A stretch of 64,000 nt of DNA from Chitinophaga oryzae (GCF_012516375.2 NZ_CP051204.2:8169501-8233500); one strand, 5' to 3'; numbered from the stretch's first letter, positions 26,327-35,482 are shown. Notes: generated by a model from the letters alone, not told the origin. Translations and numbers: made by a program.

Positions 26327-26671
26327 ATGTCGAATACGATACAGGAGTTCAACGACTACCGCAGTAAGATGAACGAAGTGATTCTGGGAAAGCAGAACAA
26401 GGTGATTAACAGGCTGTTCAACCTCGATACCAACACCTATGCCGAGGGAGCGCTGAGTACTAAGACGAAAGAAATGCTGGGGCTGGTGGCGTCGATGGTG
26501 CTTCGCTGCGACGACTGCATCAAATACCATCTGGGCAAATGCCATGAGCAGGGTATCAGCACAGCGGAAATGTACGAGATCTTTGCCGTGGCCAACATTG
26601 TAGGCGGCACGATCGTTATTCCGCATACCCGCAGGGCAGCTGAATATTGGGAAGAGCTGAATAATCAGTAA
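26327..26671 (+). CDS. Carboxymuconolactone decarboxylase (AhpD-like) family protein
   Basis: A 114-residue helical protein with the AhpD-type redox motif: RCDDCIKYH (CxxC plus His) followed by CHEQGISTAEMYEIFAVANIVGG. Family members act as peroxidase partners or small decarboxylases; with CxxC the redox role is more likely. It lies 48 bases before the ferredoxin oxidoreductase subunit on the same strand, so they are probably co-transcribed. A link to protecting that oxygen-sensitive enzyme is an inference. Confidence 0.88.
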   Translation: MSNTIQEFNDYRSKMNEVILGKQNKVINRLFNLDTNTYAEGALSTKTKEMLGLVASMVLRCDDCIKYHLGKCHEQGISTAEMYEIFAVANIVGGTIVIPHTRRAAEYWEELNNQ

Positions 26672-26719
26672 CTTTACAGACTACATATAAACATACTCAT
26701 ATATACTTAACTCATACAA

Positions 26720-27754
26720 ATGTCAACAGCAACTATAGCTCCGCAGGCCTTAACAGCCAAAGATTTTGCAACGGACCAGGAAGTACGCTGGTGCCCTGGC
26801 TGCGGCGACTACTCTATACTTAAACAGGTTCAAACCATTATGCCTTCGCTGGGCATTCCCCGCGAAAATATTGTGATCGTTTCCGGTATCGGCTGCTCTT
26901 CGCGTTTTCCTTATTACATGAATACTTACGGCATGCACTCGATCCACGGTCGTGCTACCGCCATCGCTTCCGGTCTCAAAGCTACCCGCCCCGAACTGAG
27001 CGTATGGATCGTTACTGGCGACGGCGACGGCCTGTCTATCGGCGGTAACCACACCATCCACCTGCTGCGCCGTAACTTCGACGTGAATGTGATGTTGTTC
27101 AACAACCAGATCTATGGTCTGACCAAAGGGCAATACTCTCCTACTTCCGAAGAGAACAAAGTGACCAAATCCACGCCTTTCGGCAGTATCGATCACCCGT
27201 TCAACCCGCTGGCACTGGCACTGGGCGCCGACGCCACCTTCATTGCCCGCAGCATGGACCGCGACCCGAAACACCTGCAGGAACTGCTGAAACGCAGCCA
27301 CGCCCACAAAGGCGCATCTTTCCTGGAAATATACCAGAACTGTAACATCTTCAACGATGGCGCATTCGAAATATTCACCGAAAAATCCAGCAAAGCAGAA
27401 GAGACCCTGTTCGTAGAACAAGGACAGCCGCTGATCTTCGGCGCACAGAAAAATAAAGGACTCCGCCTCGACGGCCTCAAACCCGTAGTAGTGGAACTGG
27501 GCAGCGAATACAGCGCAGCCGACCTCTGGATACACGATGAAAGCGATTTCTATAAAGCACAGCTGCTGACCCGCCTGTTCGACGATCCTCGTATCGAAGG
27601 ACATATGCCGCGTCCTTTCGGCGTGTTCTATCAAACGCAACGTCCTACCTACGAAGCCGTAATGGCCGCGCAGCTGGAAGACGCCATCTCCAGGAAAGGC
27701 CCCGGCGACCTGGATAAATTGCTGGCTGGTAACGAAACCTGGACCATCAGTTAA
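26720..27754 (+). CDS. korB: 2-oxoacid:ferredoxin oxidoreductase, beta subunit
   Basis: A 344-residue TPP-binding subunit that decarboxylates 2-oxoacids (2-oxoglutarate or pyruvate) with ferredoxin as acceptor. WCPGCGDYSILKQVQ, GIGCSSRFPYYM and the TPP/Mg motif GDGDGLSIGGNH followed by LFNNQIYGLTKGQYSPTS are all intact. The alpha/gamma subunit is usually adjacent but is not in this window next to it. The symbol assumes the 2-oxoglutarate type and is tentative. Confidence 0.9.
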   Translation: MSTATIAPQALTAKDFATDQEVRWCPGCGDYSILKQVQTIMPSLGIPRENIVIVSGIGCSSRFPYYMNTYGMHSIHGRATAIASGLKATRPELSVWIVTGDGDGLSIGGNHTIHLLRRNFDVNVMLFNNQIYGLTKGQYSPTSEENKVTKSTPFGSIDHPFNPLALALGADATFIARSMDRDPKHLQELLKRSHAHKGASFLEIYQNCNIFNDGAFEIFTEKSSKAEETLFVEQGQPLIFGAQKNKGLRLDGLKPVVVELGSEYSAADLWIHDESDFYKAQLLTRLFDDPRIEGHMPRPFGVFYQTQRPTYEAVMAAQLEDAISRKGPGDLDKLLAGNETWTIS

Positions 27755-27862
27755 TTACGAATTACGGATTACGAATTACGAATTGAGGGCTCTTTTATGG
27801 AGAAGTTACTAAGTAACCTACCTATAAAAGAGCCCTCAATTCGTAATCCGTAATTCGTAATT
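27753..27862 (+). repeat. Large inverted repeat, ATTACGAATT family, between convergent genes
   Basis: The left arm (27753-27798) and right arm (27823-27862) are perfect complements apart from one extra ACGAATT unit in the left arm. The inner part is GAGGGCTCTTTTA and its complement, around a loop of about 24 nt. The left arm starts inside the korB stop codon and the right arm ends three bases before the LysE stop. It could terminate both genes, but it has no T tail in the usual form. Confidence 0.92.
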
Positions 27863-27865
27863 CTA

Positions 27866-28504
27866 TCAATGGCCGAGTGATCCCAGCTCAAACATCACCT
27901 TGTACAACAGCACCACGCCGAAGATAATCATACTCACGCCCGCTACGCGGTTAAGCCATTCAACATTGGTGAGGGTAAGTTTATGACGGATTTTGTCGGA
28001 GATAAAGACTTTAAGGATATCCGCGGAGAGCACCAGGGTGAGACAGACCGCGTACATCACAAAGCGATGGCCCACAGAAGTGGCGGCGTTGGCCACGCAT
28101 ACACCCAGCCAGAAGATAATGACCCCGGGGTTCAGCGTATTCATAAGGAAGCCGGCCAGCCATATCTTCAGGTAGTCATGCGTGCGGAACATTTCCGGTC
28201 TTTCGTCTCCGGTACTGATTTTCACTTTTTTGAAGAACAGCCCGTAAATACCCATACCAATCAGGAGGAAGCCGCCTACCACACCGATAGAGCGTTTGTA
28301 TTCTTCCAGCCCGGTGATAAAGGAGGTGGCCAGGTTACCGGTCAATACAAAGAAAATATCGCTCATAGACACGCCCAGCGCAAAGCTGATGCCCGCCTTG
28401 AAGCCATTATTGATACTGTACTTGATGATGGCGAAAATTACAGGCCCCACCGATAACGACAGAAATAATCCCAGTCCTAATCCAGCTACAATTGATGTTA
28501 TCAT
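27866..28504 (-). CDS. LysE family transporter
   Basis: A 212-residue inner-membrane protein with six hydrophobic segments and the LysE/RhtB N-terminal pattern (GLGLGLFLSLSVGPVIFAIIKYSI). Family members export amino acids such as lysine, homoserine or threonine; the substrate here is unknown. Length and segment number are typical. It is followed 24 bases upstream by the GH3 gene on the same strand. Confidence 0.88.
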   Translation of the reverse strand: MITSIVAGLGLGLFLSLSVGPVIFAIIKYSINNGFKAGISFALGVSMSDIFFVLTGNLATSFITGLEEYKRSIGVVGGFLLIGMGIYGLFFKKVKISTGDERPEMFRTHDYLKIWLAGFLMNTLNPGVIIFWLGVCVANAATSVGHRFVMYAVCLTLVLSADILKVFISDKIRHKLTLTNVEWLNRVAGVSMIIFGVVLLYKVMFELGSLGH

Positions 28505-28527
28505 GTGTATATATTCGGGGTCACGGG

Positions 28528-30072
28528 TTATGCCTGGTGCTTCACTGTCTTACCTGCCAGGAATTTCTCCCAGTCTTTCAGTTTCTCACCTTTCATGACC
28601 CGCGGGAATTTATTCATCGCGCCCTCCTTGCCTTTGCAACGCAGGTAATCGATAAATACTTCATTAGGCAACACTTCTACAAACACTTCTTTCAAAGCGG
28701 AAGTTCTTTCCACCGCATAGTCATCATTCACTTCGGCCAGCGTCTGGTCAATGATTTCACGGATCTTAGCCACGTCCGCCACCGGTTGATCGGTACCGAT
28801 ATACCAGCGGTGGGCGAACAGGTTCTCGTAAGGGAAACCCGCTACGGTAAATTCGCGGATGGTGATACCCATCTTTTTCTGCACCGTATCGATGGCCTTG
28901 TTCATATTGTCGACACTCATATGCTCGCCGGCAAGGCTGAGAAACTGCTTGGTACGGCCTACGATCACGATTTCATGTTCCTTCACGGAAGTAAATTTCA
29001 CCACGTCACCGATCAGGTAGCGCCATGCGCCCGCACAGGTAGACAACATCACCGCATACTCCACGTCTTCCACCACCTCATTGATCATGTAAGACCTGGG
29101 GTTAGGCTTTACTTCTCCGTCTGCGTCGAAGTTCTCTTCATTGAAAGGAATGAATTCGTAGAAGATACCGGCATTGAGCACCAGTTTGATGCCTCTTACG
29201 CCCGGGCGTGCCTGGAAACCGAAAGAACCTTCGGAGGCCATGTAGGTTTCAATGAAGTTGATCGGCTTACCCAGTAACTTCTGGAAGCTCTCGCGGTAAG
29301 GTTCGAAAGATACCCCGCCGTGGATATAGATAGCCAGGTTAGGCCATATTTCGTGAATATTTTTTACGCCGTGGTATTTGATGATCTCTTCAAATACAAT
29401 TTGTACCCAGGCAGGCACACCGCATACGGTCCCTACGTCCCAGCTGGGCGCTTTACGGACAATCAGCTTGATACGCTGCTCCCAGTTAGGCTTGCGGGAA
29501 ATGCTGCCCCCGGGCTTATAAAAACGGCGGAACCAACGCGGGATGTTTTTGGCCTGGATGCCGCTCATGTCTCCCTCGTAATAGTCGCCTTTTTCGAACA
29601 GGGAGGTAGTGCCTCCCAGCATCAGGATTCCTTTTGTAAAAGACTTGGGCGGAACGTTGAAGTTCACCATGGAATACAGCTGCTTCACGCCCACCTTCTT
29701 CACCGTCCGCAGCATGGCTTTGGTAACAGGAATATGCTTGCTCGCTGATTCAGAAGTACCGGAGCTCAGCGCAAAATACTTGATCTTCTCCGGCCAGCTA
29801 ACGTTGGCTTCCCCTTCCAGGCAACGATACCACCACTCCTTGTGCATCTTACTGTAATTGTGCACAGGTATTTTCTCCCGGTACTGACCGATGAAATTCG
29901 GACTGTCCAAAATGTCCTGGAAATCGTAGTGCCGGCCAAACTCAGTATCCTTGGCCTTCTCCAGCAGACGGTGCAGCACCTGCAGCTGGTATTGGCGAGG
30001 TGTACCTAACTTAAACGTGAACTTCTTCCTGATACGTAGTGACCTGGAAATCAGATTACCTATGATGGCCAT
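28528..30072 (-). CDS. GH3 auxin-responsive promoter family protein
   Basis: A 514-residue protein of the GH3 fold, an acyl-adenylating superfamily. Typical segments are LSSGTSESASKHIPVTKAM (nucleotide-binding), NFIETYMASEGSFGFQ and SLAGEHMSVDNMNKAI. In plants GH3 enzymes join amino acids to hormones; bacterial members are common in Bacteroidota but their substrates are not known. A -7 box lies about 27 bases before the ATG. Confidence 0.9.
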   Translation of the reverse strand: MAIIGNLISRSLRIRKKFTFKLGTPRQYQLQVLHRLLEKAKDTEFGRHYDFQDILDSPNFIGQYREKIPVHNYSKMHKEWWYRCLEGEANVSWPEKIKYFALSSGTSESASKHIPVTKAMLRTVKKVGVKQLYSMVNFNVPPKSFTKGILMLGGTTSLFEKGDYYEGDMSGIQAKNIPRWFRRFYKPGGSISRKPNWEQRIKLIVRKAPSWDVGTVCGVPAWVQIVFEEIIKYHGVKNIHEIWPNLAIYIHGGVSFEPYRESFQKLLGKPINFIETYMASEGSFGFQARPGVRGIKLVLNAGIFYEFIPFNEENFDADGEVKPNPRSYMINEVVEDVEYAVMLSTCAGAWRYLIGDVVKFTSVKEHEIVIVGRTKQFLSLAGEHMSVDNMNKAIDTVQKKMGITIREFTVAGFPYENLFAHRWYIGTDQPVADVAKIREIIDQTLAEVNDDYAVERTSALKEVFVEVLPNEVFIDYLRCKGKEGAMNKFPRVMKGEKLKDWEKFLAGKTVKHQA

Positions 30073-30099
30073 TAACTTTCCCTCTCTTTAATTGAACTG

Positions 30100-30107
30100 C
30101 AAAAATA
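30100..30107 (-). promoter_or_regulatory. -7 box for the GH3 gene
   Basis: The minus strand reads TATTTTTG, ending 27 bases before the GH3 ATG. It is part of a divergent promoter region with the suhB-like gene. Confidence 0.5.
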
Positions 30108-30226
30108 AGTTGAATAATGAATATAAACGCGAATTACCAGTTATAGATTGCAAGTTAACTATTAACACATGTATTTTTTACTAATAAAGCGATAAAATTG
30201 GCAACCGGCAATTGATAATTCGTTTT

Positions 30227-30234
30227 TACCTTTG
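30227..30234 (+). promoter_or_regulatory. -7 box adjacent to the inositol monophosphatase start
   Basis: TACCTTTG ends only four bases before the ATG at 30239, so transcription should begin at or next to the start codon. Confidence 0.5.
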
Positions 30235-30238
30235 CGGC

Positions 30239-31009
30239 ATGCTAAAATCTACTTTACTCAAAGCTACTGAAGCCGGCGGAAAAATACTCCAACAATATTT
30301 TAACGGGGTTTTCGAAGTGAGCAGCAAAAGCACTGTCAACGATCTGGTAACGGAAGCGGATAAAAAATCTGAAGCGGTAATTATCGAGGTAATCCGTGAT
30401 ACTTATCCTGACCATTTCATTCTCAGCGAGGAAGTGGGCGCCATGGAAACGGATTCTGCCTATAAATGGATCATCGACCCCATAGACGGCACGGTTAACT
30501 TTGCCAACGGCATCCCTATCTGCTGCGTCTCCATAGGCGTGGAAAAAGAAGGAGAAATGGTGCTGGGCGCGGTATACAATCCTTTTATGAACGAGCTGTT
30601 CGTTGCTGAAAAAGGTAAGGGCGCCACCCTGAACGACAAACCCATCCATGTTTCTGCCAAAGCCAGCGTGGCCACCTCCTGCCTGGTGACCGGCTTCCCT
30701 TACAAATGGGAAGAAAGTGACCGTAATCCCCTACAGGTGCTGACCAGCGTTATCCAGCAGGGCATCCCCGTACGCCGCCTCGGCTCCGCAGCGATAGACC
30801 TCTGCTGGGTTGCCTGCGGCCGCTTCGACGGTTTCTGGGAACACCACCTCCAGGCCTGGGACAGCGCCGCCGGATACCTGATGGTAGAAGAAGCGGGCGG
30901 TAAAGTGACCGACTTCTCCGGCGATAAATACTCCCCTTATCAAAACGATATCCTGGCCACCAACGGCCATATCCATAGTGAACTGAGGAACCTCATTAAC
31001 GGTAAATAA
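30239..31009 (+). CDS. suhB: Inositol monophosphatase family protein
   Basis: A 256-residue Mg-dependent phosphatase. EEVG (about residues 70-73), DPIDGTVNFANGIP (metal-binding) and WDSAAGYLMVEEAGG are all present. ATG at 30239 is chosen over one nine codons earlier because a perfect -7 box overlaps the earlier stretch. Members hydrolyse inositol-1-phosphate and similar esters; SuhB also acts with the transcription machinery in enterobacteria. thiL follows after 12 bases, so the two form an operon. Confidence 0.92.
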   Translation: MLKSTLLKATEAGGKILQQYFNGVFEVSSKSTVNDLVTEADKKSEAVIIEVIRDTYPDHFILSEEVGAMETDSAYKWIIDPIDGTVNFANGIPICCVSIGVEKEGEMVLGAVYNPFMNELFVAEKGKGATLNDKPIHVSAKASVATSCLVTGFPYKWEESDRNPLQVLTSVIQQGIPVRRLGSAAIDLCWVACGRFDGFWEHHLQAWDSAAGYLMVEEAGGKVTDFSGDKYSPYQNDILATNGHIHSELRNLINGK

Positions 31010-31021
31010 GTATTGGACAAC

Positions 31022-32053
31022 ATGGAAGAAAGAACAGAAATAAAAGACCTGGGCGAATTTGGTCTGATCGACTACCTCACCAGGAATATTGAAATACAAA
31101 ACGCCAGCACCGTACTCGGTGTAGGCGACGATGCCGCCGTCATCGATCACTTCGGCAAACAAACCGTGATCAGCACGGATATGCTGGTAGAAGGCATTCA
31201 CTTCGACCTGATGTATACGCCGCTGAAACACCTCGGCTACAAATCGGTGGTAGTAAACCTCTCCGACATCTACGCCATGAACGCCACGCCCACGCAAATC
31301 ACCGTGAGCATCGCCTTCTCCAACAAAGTATCCCTCGAAGCCCTCACCGAGTTCTATGAAGGCGTTTACGCCGCCTGTGAAAAATACGGTGTAGACCTTA
31401 TAGGTGGTGATACCAGCAATTCCCAGAAAGGATTTATCATCAGCGTAACCGCCATCGGCGAAGTTACCCCCGACCAGTTCGTGAAAAGATCCACCGCCCA
31501 GAAAGGCGATCTGCTCTGCGTTACCGGCGACCTGGGCGCGGCTTACCTTGGCCTCACCCTCCTCGAAAGGGAAAAGAAAATATTCCTCGAAAATCCCGAG
31601 GTAAAACCCGATCTGGAAGATCAAACCTATATCATCGGCCGCCAGCTGAAACCCGAAGCCCGTAAAGATATCATCGAGTTCCTGCAGGAACAGGAAATAG
31701 TGCCCACCGCCATGATGGACGTGAGCGACGGCCTCAGCTCCGAAATACTCCACATCGCCAAACAAAGCAACCTTGGCGTGGTATTGTATGAAGAGAAAAT
31801 ACCCATTGCACAGGAAAGCAAGGAAATGGCCCTCAAATTCAGCCTCGATCCTACTGCCTGCGCACTCAGCGGCGGAGAAGACTATGAACTGCTGTTCACC
31901 ATGAAACAACAGGACTACGATAAGATCGTGCTCAATGAGCAAATCAGCGTTATCGGCTATATGACAGACATCGCCGAAGGCGCACATATCCATACCAAGG
32001 GCGGCAACAAATTCAAACTGGTAGCCCAGGGCTGGAACGCGTTTAAACAGTAA
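31022..32053 (+). CDS. thiL: Thiamine-monophosphate kinase
   Basis: A 343-residue kinase that makes thiamine diphosphate in the last step of the pathway. It has VLGVGDDAAVI (Mg-binding Asp pair), STDMLVEGIHFDL, VNLSDIYAMNATPTQI, LIGGDTSNS and MMDVSDGLSSEI, the full ThiL/PurM set. ATG at 31022 is preferred to TTG three codons earlier. The korB product uses thiamine diphosphate, though the two genes are not in one operon. Its stop codon touches the largest repeat of the window. Confidence 0.95.
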   Translation: MEERTEIKDLGEFGLIDYLTRNIEIQNASTVLGVGDDAAVIDHFGKQTVISTDMLVEGIHFDLMYTPLKHLGYKSVVVNLSDIYAMNATPTQITVSIAFSNKVSLEALTEFYEGVYAACEKYGVDLIGGDTSNSQKGFIISVTAIGEVTPDQFVKRSTAQKGDLLCVTGDLGAAYLGLTLLEREKKIFLENPEVKPDLEDQTYIIGRQLKPEARKDIIEFLQEQEIVPTAMMDVSDGLSSEILHIAKQSNLGVVLYEEKIPIAQESKEMALKFSLDPTACALSGGEDYELLFTMKQQDYDKIVLNEQISVIGYMTDIAEGAHIHTKGGNKFKLVAQGWNAFKQ

Positions 32054-32252
32054 TCATGCAAAGGCGTCACGCAAAGGCGTCACGCAAAGGCGCAAAGCAG
32101 CAAAGAGCGCAAAGAATAAAATATAAGCGAGCAGAGAAAGCAAAGGAGCGGAGATCAAATTTGATCTCCGCTCCTTTGCTTTCTTATTTAATCTTAAAAA
32201 AATCTTTGCGCTCTTTGCTGCTTTGCGCCTTTGCGTGACGCCTTTGCGTGAT
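32052..32252 (+). repeat. Giant inverted repeat, GCAAAGGCG word family, between convergent genes
   Basis: About 200 bp fills the whole gap between two stop codons. The core is a perfect 50-bp palindrome (32135-32184; GCAAAGGAGCGGAGATC and its complement). Outer arms (32052-32115 and 32203-32252) are made of GCAAAGGCG / GTCACGCAAAGGC units and match each other except for one extra 13-bp unit in the left arm. The spacers between core and outer arms do not match. DNA of this form could extrude as a cruciform. Confidence 0.95.
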
Positions 32253-33930
32253 TATTTCTCCACGATCACCTTTATCCCCTGGCTGTTATGCGTAGGGATC
32301 AGATCACCGGCAAACACACAGAATTTCAGCAGGTACTCCCCTGGTTTATCCGGCATCACCACCGGCATGGTCACCACCCTGCGCAGCATGGCTCGCTCCA
32401 GCGTGAGCTCCGATTTGACCGGAGGTAATGCTTCCTCTTTGGTAGAGAAGCCATAACCCAGCATGGGCGGGTGCTCGCGGTCTATCGGCAGCGGCCTTTT
32501 ATAACCGTTGTTCGGCTGCAGCAGCACGTTCACCTGTTCACGCGGACGGGCTTTGATGTGTTGCAGTCCGGCTTTCATCTGCACCAGCGAATAAGAATAA
32601 TAAGCCGGTTGTATGTTGAGGTCCCAGGTACCCCGGATGGTTTTGATGCTATCGGTAACCGGCATATCAGCCCCCGGCTCAAATACGACCATGGCCGGTT
32701 TACCCCACAGCTGCGTTTCCGTGTCCCAGAAATTATACTGGCTGCGCCGGGAATAACGGCTGTTAAGGCTGTAAGACAGGTTACCGGTATAGAACATATA
32801 CTTGGAGGGCAGCTGGTAACTGTTCGTAAACACCACCGGACGCCCTTCGGCACGGGTGGCCAGCGCGGATGTCCATTCTTTGTTGTGATGGATCTCCGGC
32901 CTTATTTCCACTCCCGGCATAAAATCCCATATCATGTATACCCTCGTCGCCAGCACCAGCAACAGGGATACGGGCAACGTATATAACAGCGGCTTACGGG
33001 ACCAGCCTCTGCGAACAATCGCCTGGTGGGCCAGTATCACCACCGGCGTAAATACCATCACGGTCCAGTTGGCCTCCACCCTTCCTTTAAAAGTGCTGAT
33101 GGCAAAAAACACGAGCACTCCTATCAGGCTGAATTTCAGCCCCCGCTCAAAAGTGTTCTGGATAGGGCAACGGAAAGCATAATACAGCAGCAGCCAGCCC
33201 ATCAGCGGGCCAAACAGCAACAGCTGTCCCGCCAGGTAGTCCAGCGTATAGGTGATATCGTAAGACGATGCGTTACGTTCTACCAGGTGATATTGCAGGG
33301 AAGGGAAGCCATGTGTGTACTGCCAGTAGATATGCGGGAAAAACAGGATGGTGGTGATAATACAGGCGGCCCAGAACTTACCCACCCGCAGCAGGTTCAT
33401 ATTGGACAATACCGTAAAGAACACCAGCAATACCCCGTGGTATTTGCTGTAGAACATTAAAGCCATGGCAACGCCTAGCAGCAGCGTATTACGCCAGTTC
33501 TGGCCGGCCAGGAAATAACGGTACGCCCAGAAGTACACGGCGGCAAAGAATATCAGCGGCAGGTCCGGAACAGCCAGCATACCGCCTATCTGCATGGCGC
33601 CCATGGAGCCCATGATCAGATAAAACAGGATATTGTCTTTGGAAGCGATCAAACGGGCGGTCAGCCACAGGGTGGCGGTGTTGAACAGCACAATAAACAA
33701 CCGTACGCCCAGTTCGTTGTGAAAAATGCCGTAGCCCATTTTTATCAACAGGGCGATCATGGGGGATGATCAAAATATCCCCAGTCCATATGCCTGGAAT
33801 ACACCCAGTAGTAGGCTTCATCGTCCCACAGTTCAGAAAAACAGGCCTGCAGCAGGCCCAGGACCACCCAGGTCAGCAGGAACAGGTTCTTGTACTGGCG
33901 TCTTGTAAAAAAACGGATTATGGCATCCAT
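32252..33930 (-). pseudogene. Family 39-type glycosyltransferase, split by a frameshift
   Basis: The gene should encode a membrane glycosyltransferase of about 560 residues. The first 57 codons (33930-33757) give a membrane segment and the catalytic WDDEAYYWVYSRHMDWGYFDHPP, then hit TGA. The rest (33760-32252, 502 residues) restarts at an ATG whose last two bases are shared with that stop (ATGA) and continues MIALLIKMGYGIFHNELG with nine or more membrane segments. One more C in a run of five (33761-33765) would restore the family sequence HPPMIA. It may be a real mutation, a reading error or two coupled polypeptides. The target lipid-linked sugar transfer is unknown. Confidence 0.85.
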
Positions 33931-33971
33931 GCGCTAATGAAATGATGATTTATCCTGCGAAGATAGTAGTA

Positions 33972-35069
33972 TTAGCAGTAAACTGTCATATCCCAGTGGT
34001 CGCGCAGCACGATAAATGCCGCTTCATAGCCGGTTTCGATGCGTCCCAGCCTCGAATCGAGGCGTAAAGCCCGCGCCGGACAAAGAGATGCCATCTGCAG
34101 CGCGGTGTGCAAGGGGATGCCTGCTTTCTCTACGCAGTTGTGCACGGCCTGCAGCATGGTAAGCCGGGAACCGGCCAGTACACCGGCTGCATTGACGTAG
34201 CGGTCGTCCTGCTGAATATATACATAGTCTCCTTCCGGGTTTTCTGCTGCCGCATCGGAGATCAGAAAAAGGCGGCCGTCCATTATTTTATGGCTGATGC
34301 TCACATTGGCGAAATCTACGTGCACCCCGTCGGCCACGATACTGGCAAATACCTTCGACTGATTATATACTGCGCCTACCAGGCCGGGCGCCCGGCTTTC
34401 CAACGGGGACATGGCATTAAACAGATGCGTGACATGGTGGATACCGTTTTCAAAAGCGGCTGTGGCCTCGGCATAGGTGGCGTTGCTGTGGCCGGCAAAA
34501 ATGGTGATCCCCGCCTCCTGGAACGCCTTCACCAGCGCAGGATCGCAGCATTCCGGCGCCAGCGTGATCATCTTCACCACGCCTTTGCCGTGATACAGTA
34601 TCCAGTCCACATCTTCGCGGGTAAGGGGATGGATATACCTTTCCAGGTGAGCGCCTTTTTTCACCGGGTTGATAAACGGCCCTTCGAGATGCAGTCCCAG
34701 CACGCCCCGGCCGCCTTCCTGCCAGTAGTCTCTCACGGCTTGTATGGCCAGCAATACTTTCTCCGGCGCCACCGTGGCCAGCGTAGGCATGATATGCGCT
34801 GCCCCGCCGGCCTTACCGGCTTCATAAACAGCGCGGAGGCTTTCCACAGAAGGATGCAGGAAAAATACGCTGCCATTGCCGCCATATACCTGCAAATCCA
34901 CAAAGGCCGGCGCCATAAACCCGCCTTGCAGGTCTATCACGTTGGGATGGTCTTTATATTCGGAAGCAGGTACAATGCCTGTGATAATGTGATGGTCCGT
35001 CACTACTGCATGGTCACTGAGTATCCTGTCGCCGGTGAATATCAGGGCGTTTGTATAAATAACGGACAT
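33972..35069 (-). CDS. nagA: N-acetylglucosamine-6-phosphate deacetylase
   Basis: A 365-residue amidohydrolase that removes the acetyl group from GlcNAc-6-phosphate during chitin or peptidoglycan sugar use. Motifs: GLHLEGPFINP (metal Glu), FAGHSNATYAEA (metal His), HHVTHLFNAMSPL and LISDAAAE (catalytic Asp). The N-terminal sandwich domain starts MSVIYTNALIFTG. It heads a minus-strand run of small metabolic genes. No nagB is adjacent. Confidence 0.94.
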   Translation of the reverse strand: MSVIYTNALIFTGDRILSDHAVVTDHHIITGIVPASEYKDHPNVIDLQGGFMAPAFVDLQVYGGNGSVFFLHPSVESLRAVYEAGKAGGAAHIMPTLATVAPEKVLLAIQAVRDYWQEGGRGVLGLHLEGPFINPVKKGAHLERYIHPLTREDVDWILYHGKGVVKMITLAPECCDPALVKAFQEAGITIFAGHSNATYAEATAAFENGIHHVTHLFNAMSPLESRAPGLVGAVYNQSKVFASIVADGVHVDFANVSISHKIMDGRLFLISDAAAENPEGDYVYIQQDDRYVNAAGVLAGSRLTMLQAVHNCVEKAGIPLHTALQMASLCPARALRLDSRLGRIETGYEAAFIVLRDHWDMTVYC

Positions 35070-35080
35070 GGCCGGAAGTA

Positions 35081-35470
35081 TTAGGATTGTTCGTACAGCT
35101 CTAAAGGTAGGCCATCAGGGTCAGTAAAAAAAGTGAAACGCTTGCCGGTGTATGGGTCTGTACGAATGGGTTCCGGGGATACGCCTTTTTGGTGCAGCTC
35201 CTGTACGGCAGCCGCGATATCTTTCACGGCAAAGGCCAGGTGACGGAGGCCGCAGGCTTCCGGGCGGCTGGCCCGTGGCGGCGGATCGGGGAAGGAAAAA
35301 AGTTCTATCACATACTGGTCGCCCAGCGCCAGGTCCAGCTTCCAGGAGTCGCGTTCTTCGCGGTATACCTCCCGGATGACCTGCAGGCCCAGCACATCGG
35401 TGTAAAAGGCTTTACTACGGTGATAGTCAGCGCAAATAACAGCGATATGGTGCACGGCCTGCAGATGCAT
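35081..35470 (-). CDS. VOC family protein (glyoxalase I-like)
   Basis: A 129-residue protein with two beta-alpha-beta-beta-beta modules. The motif HHIAVICADYHRSKAFYTDVLG and the last segment FFTDPDGLPLELYE place it in the YaeR/SMU1112c-like group. Metal ligands fit His at the start, Glu in VIELFSF and Glu in LELYE. The substrate is unknown. It ends 12 bases upstream of nagA's start. Confidence 0.88.
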   Translation of the reverse strand: MHLQAVHHIAVICADYHRSKAFYTDVLGLQVIREVYREERDSWKLDLALGDQYVIELFSFPDPPPRASRPEACGLRHLAFAVKDIAAAVQELHQKGVSPEPIRTDPYTGKRFTFFTDPDGLPLELYEQS

Positions 35471-35482
35471 CTATAACAGAGA

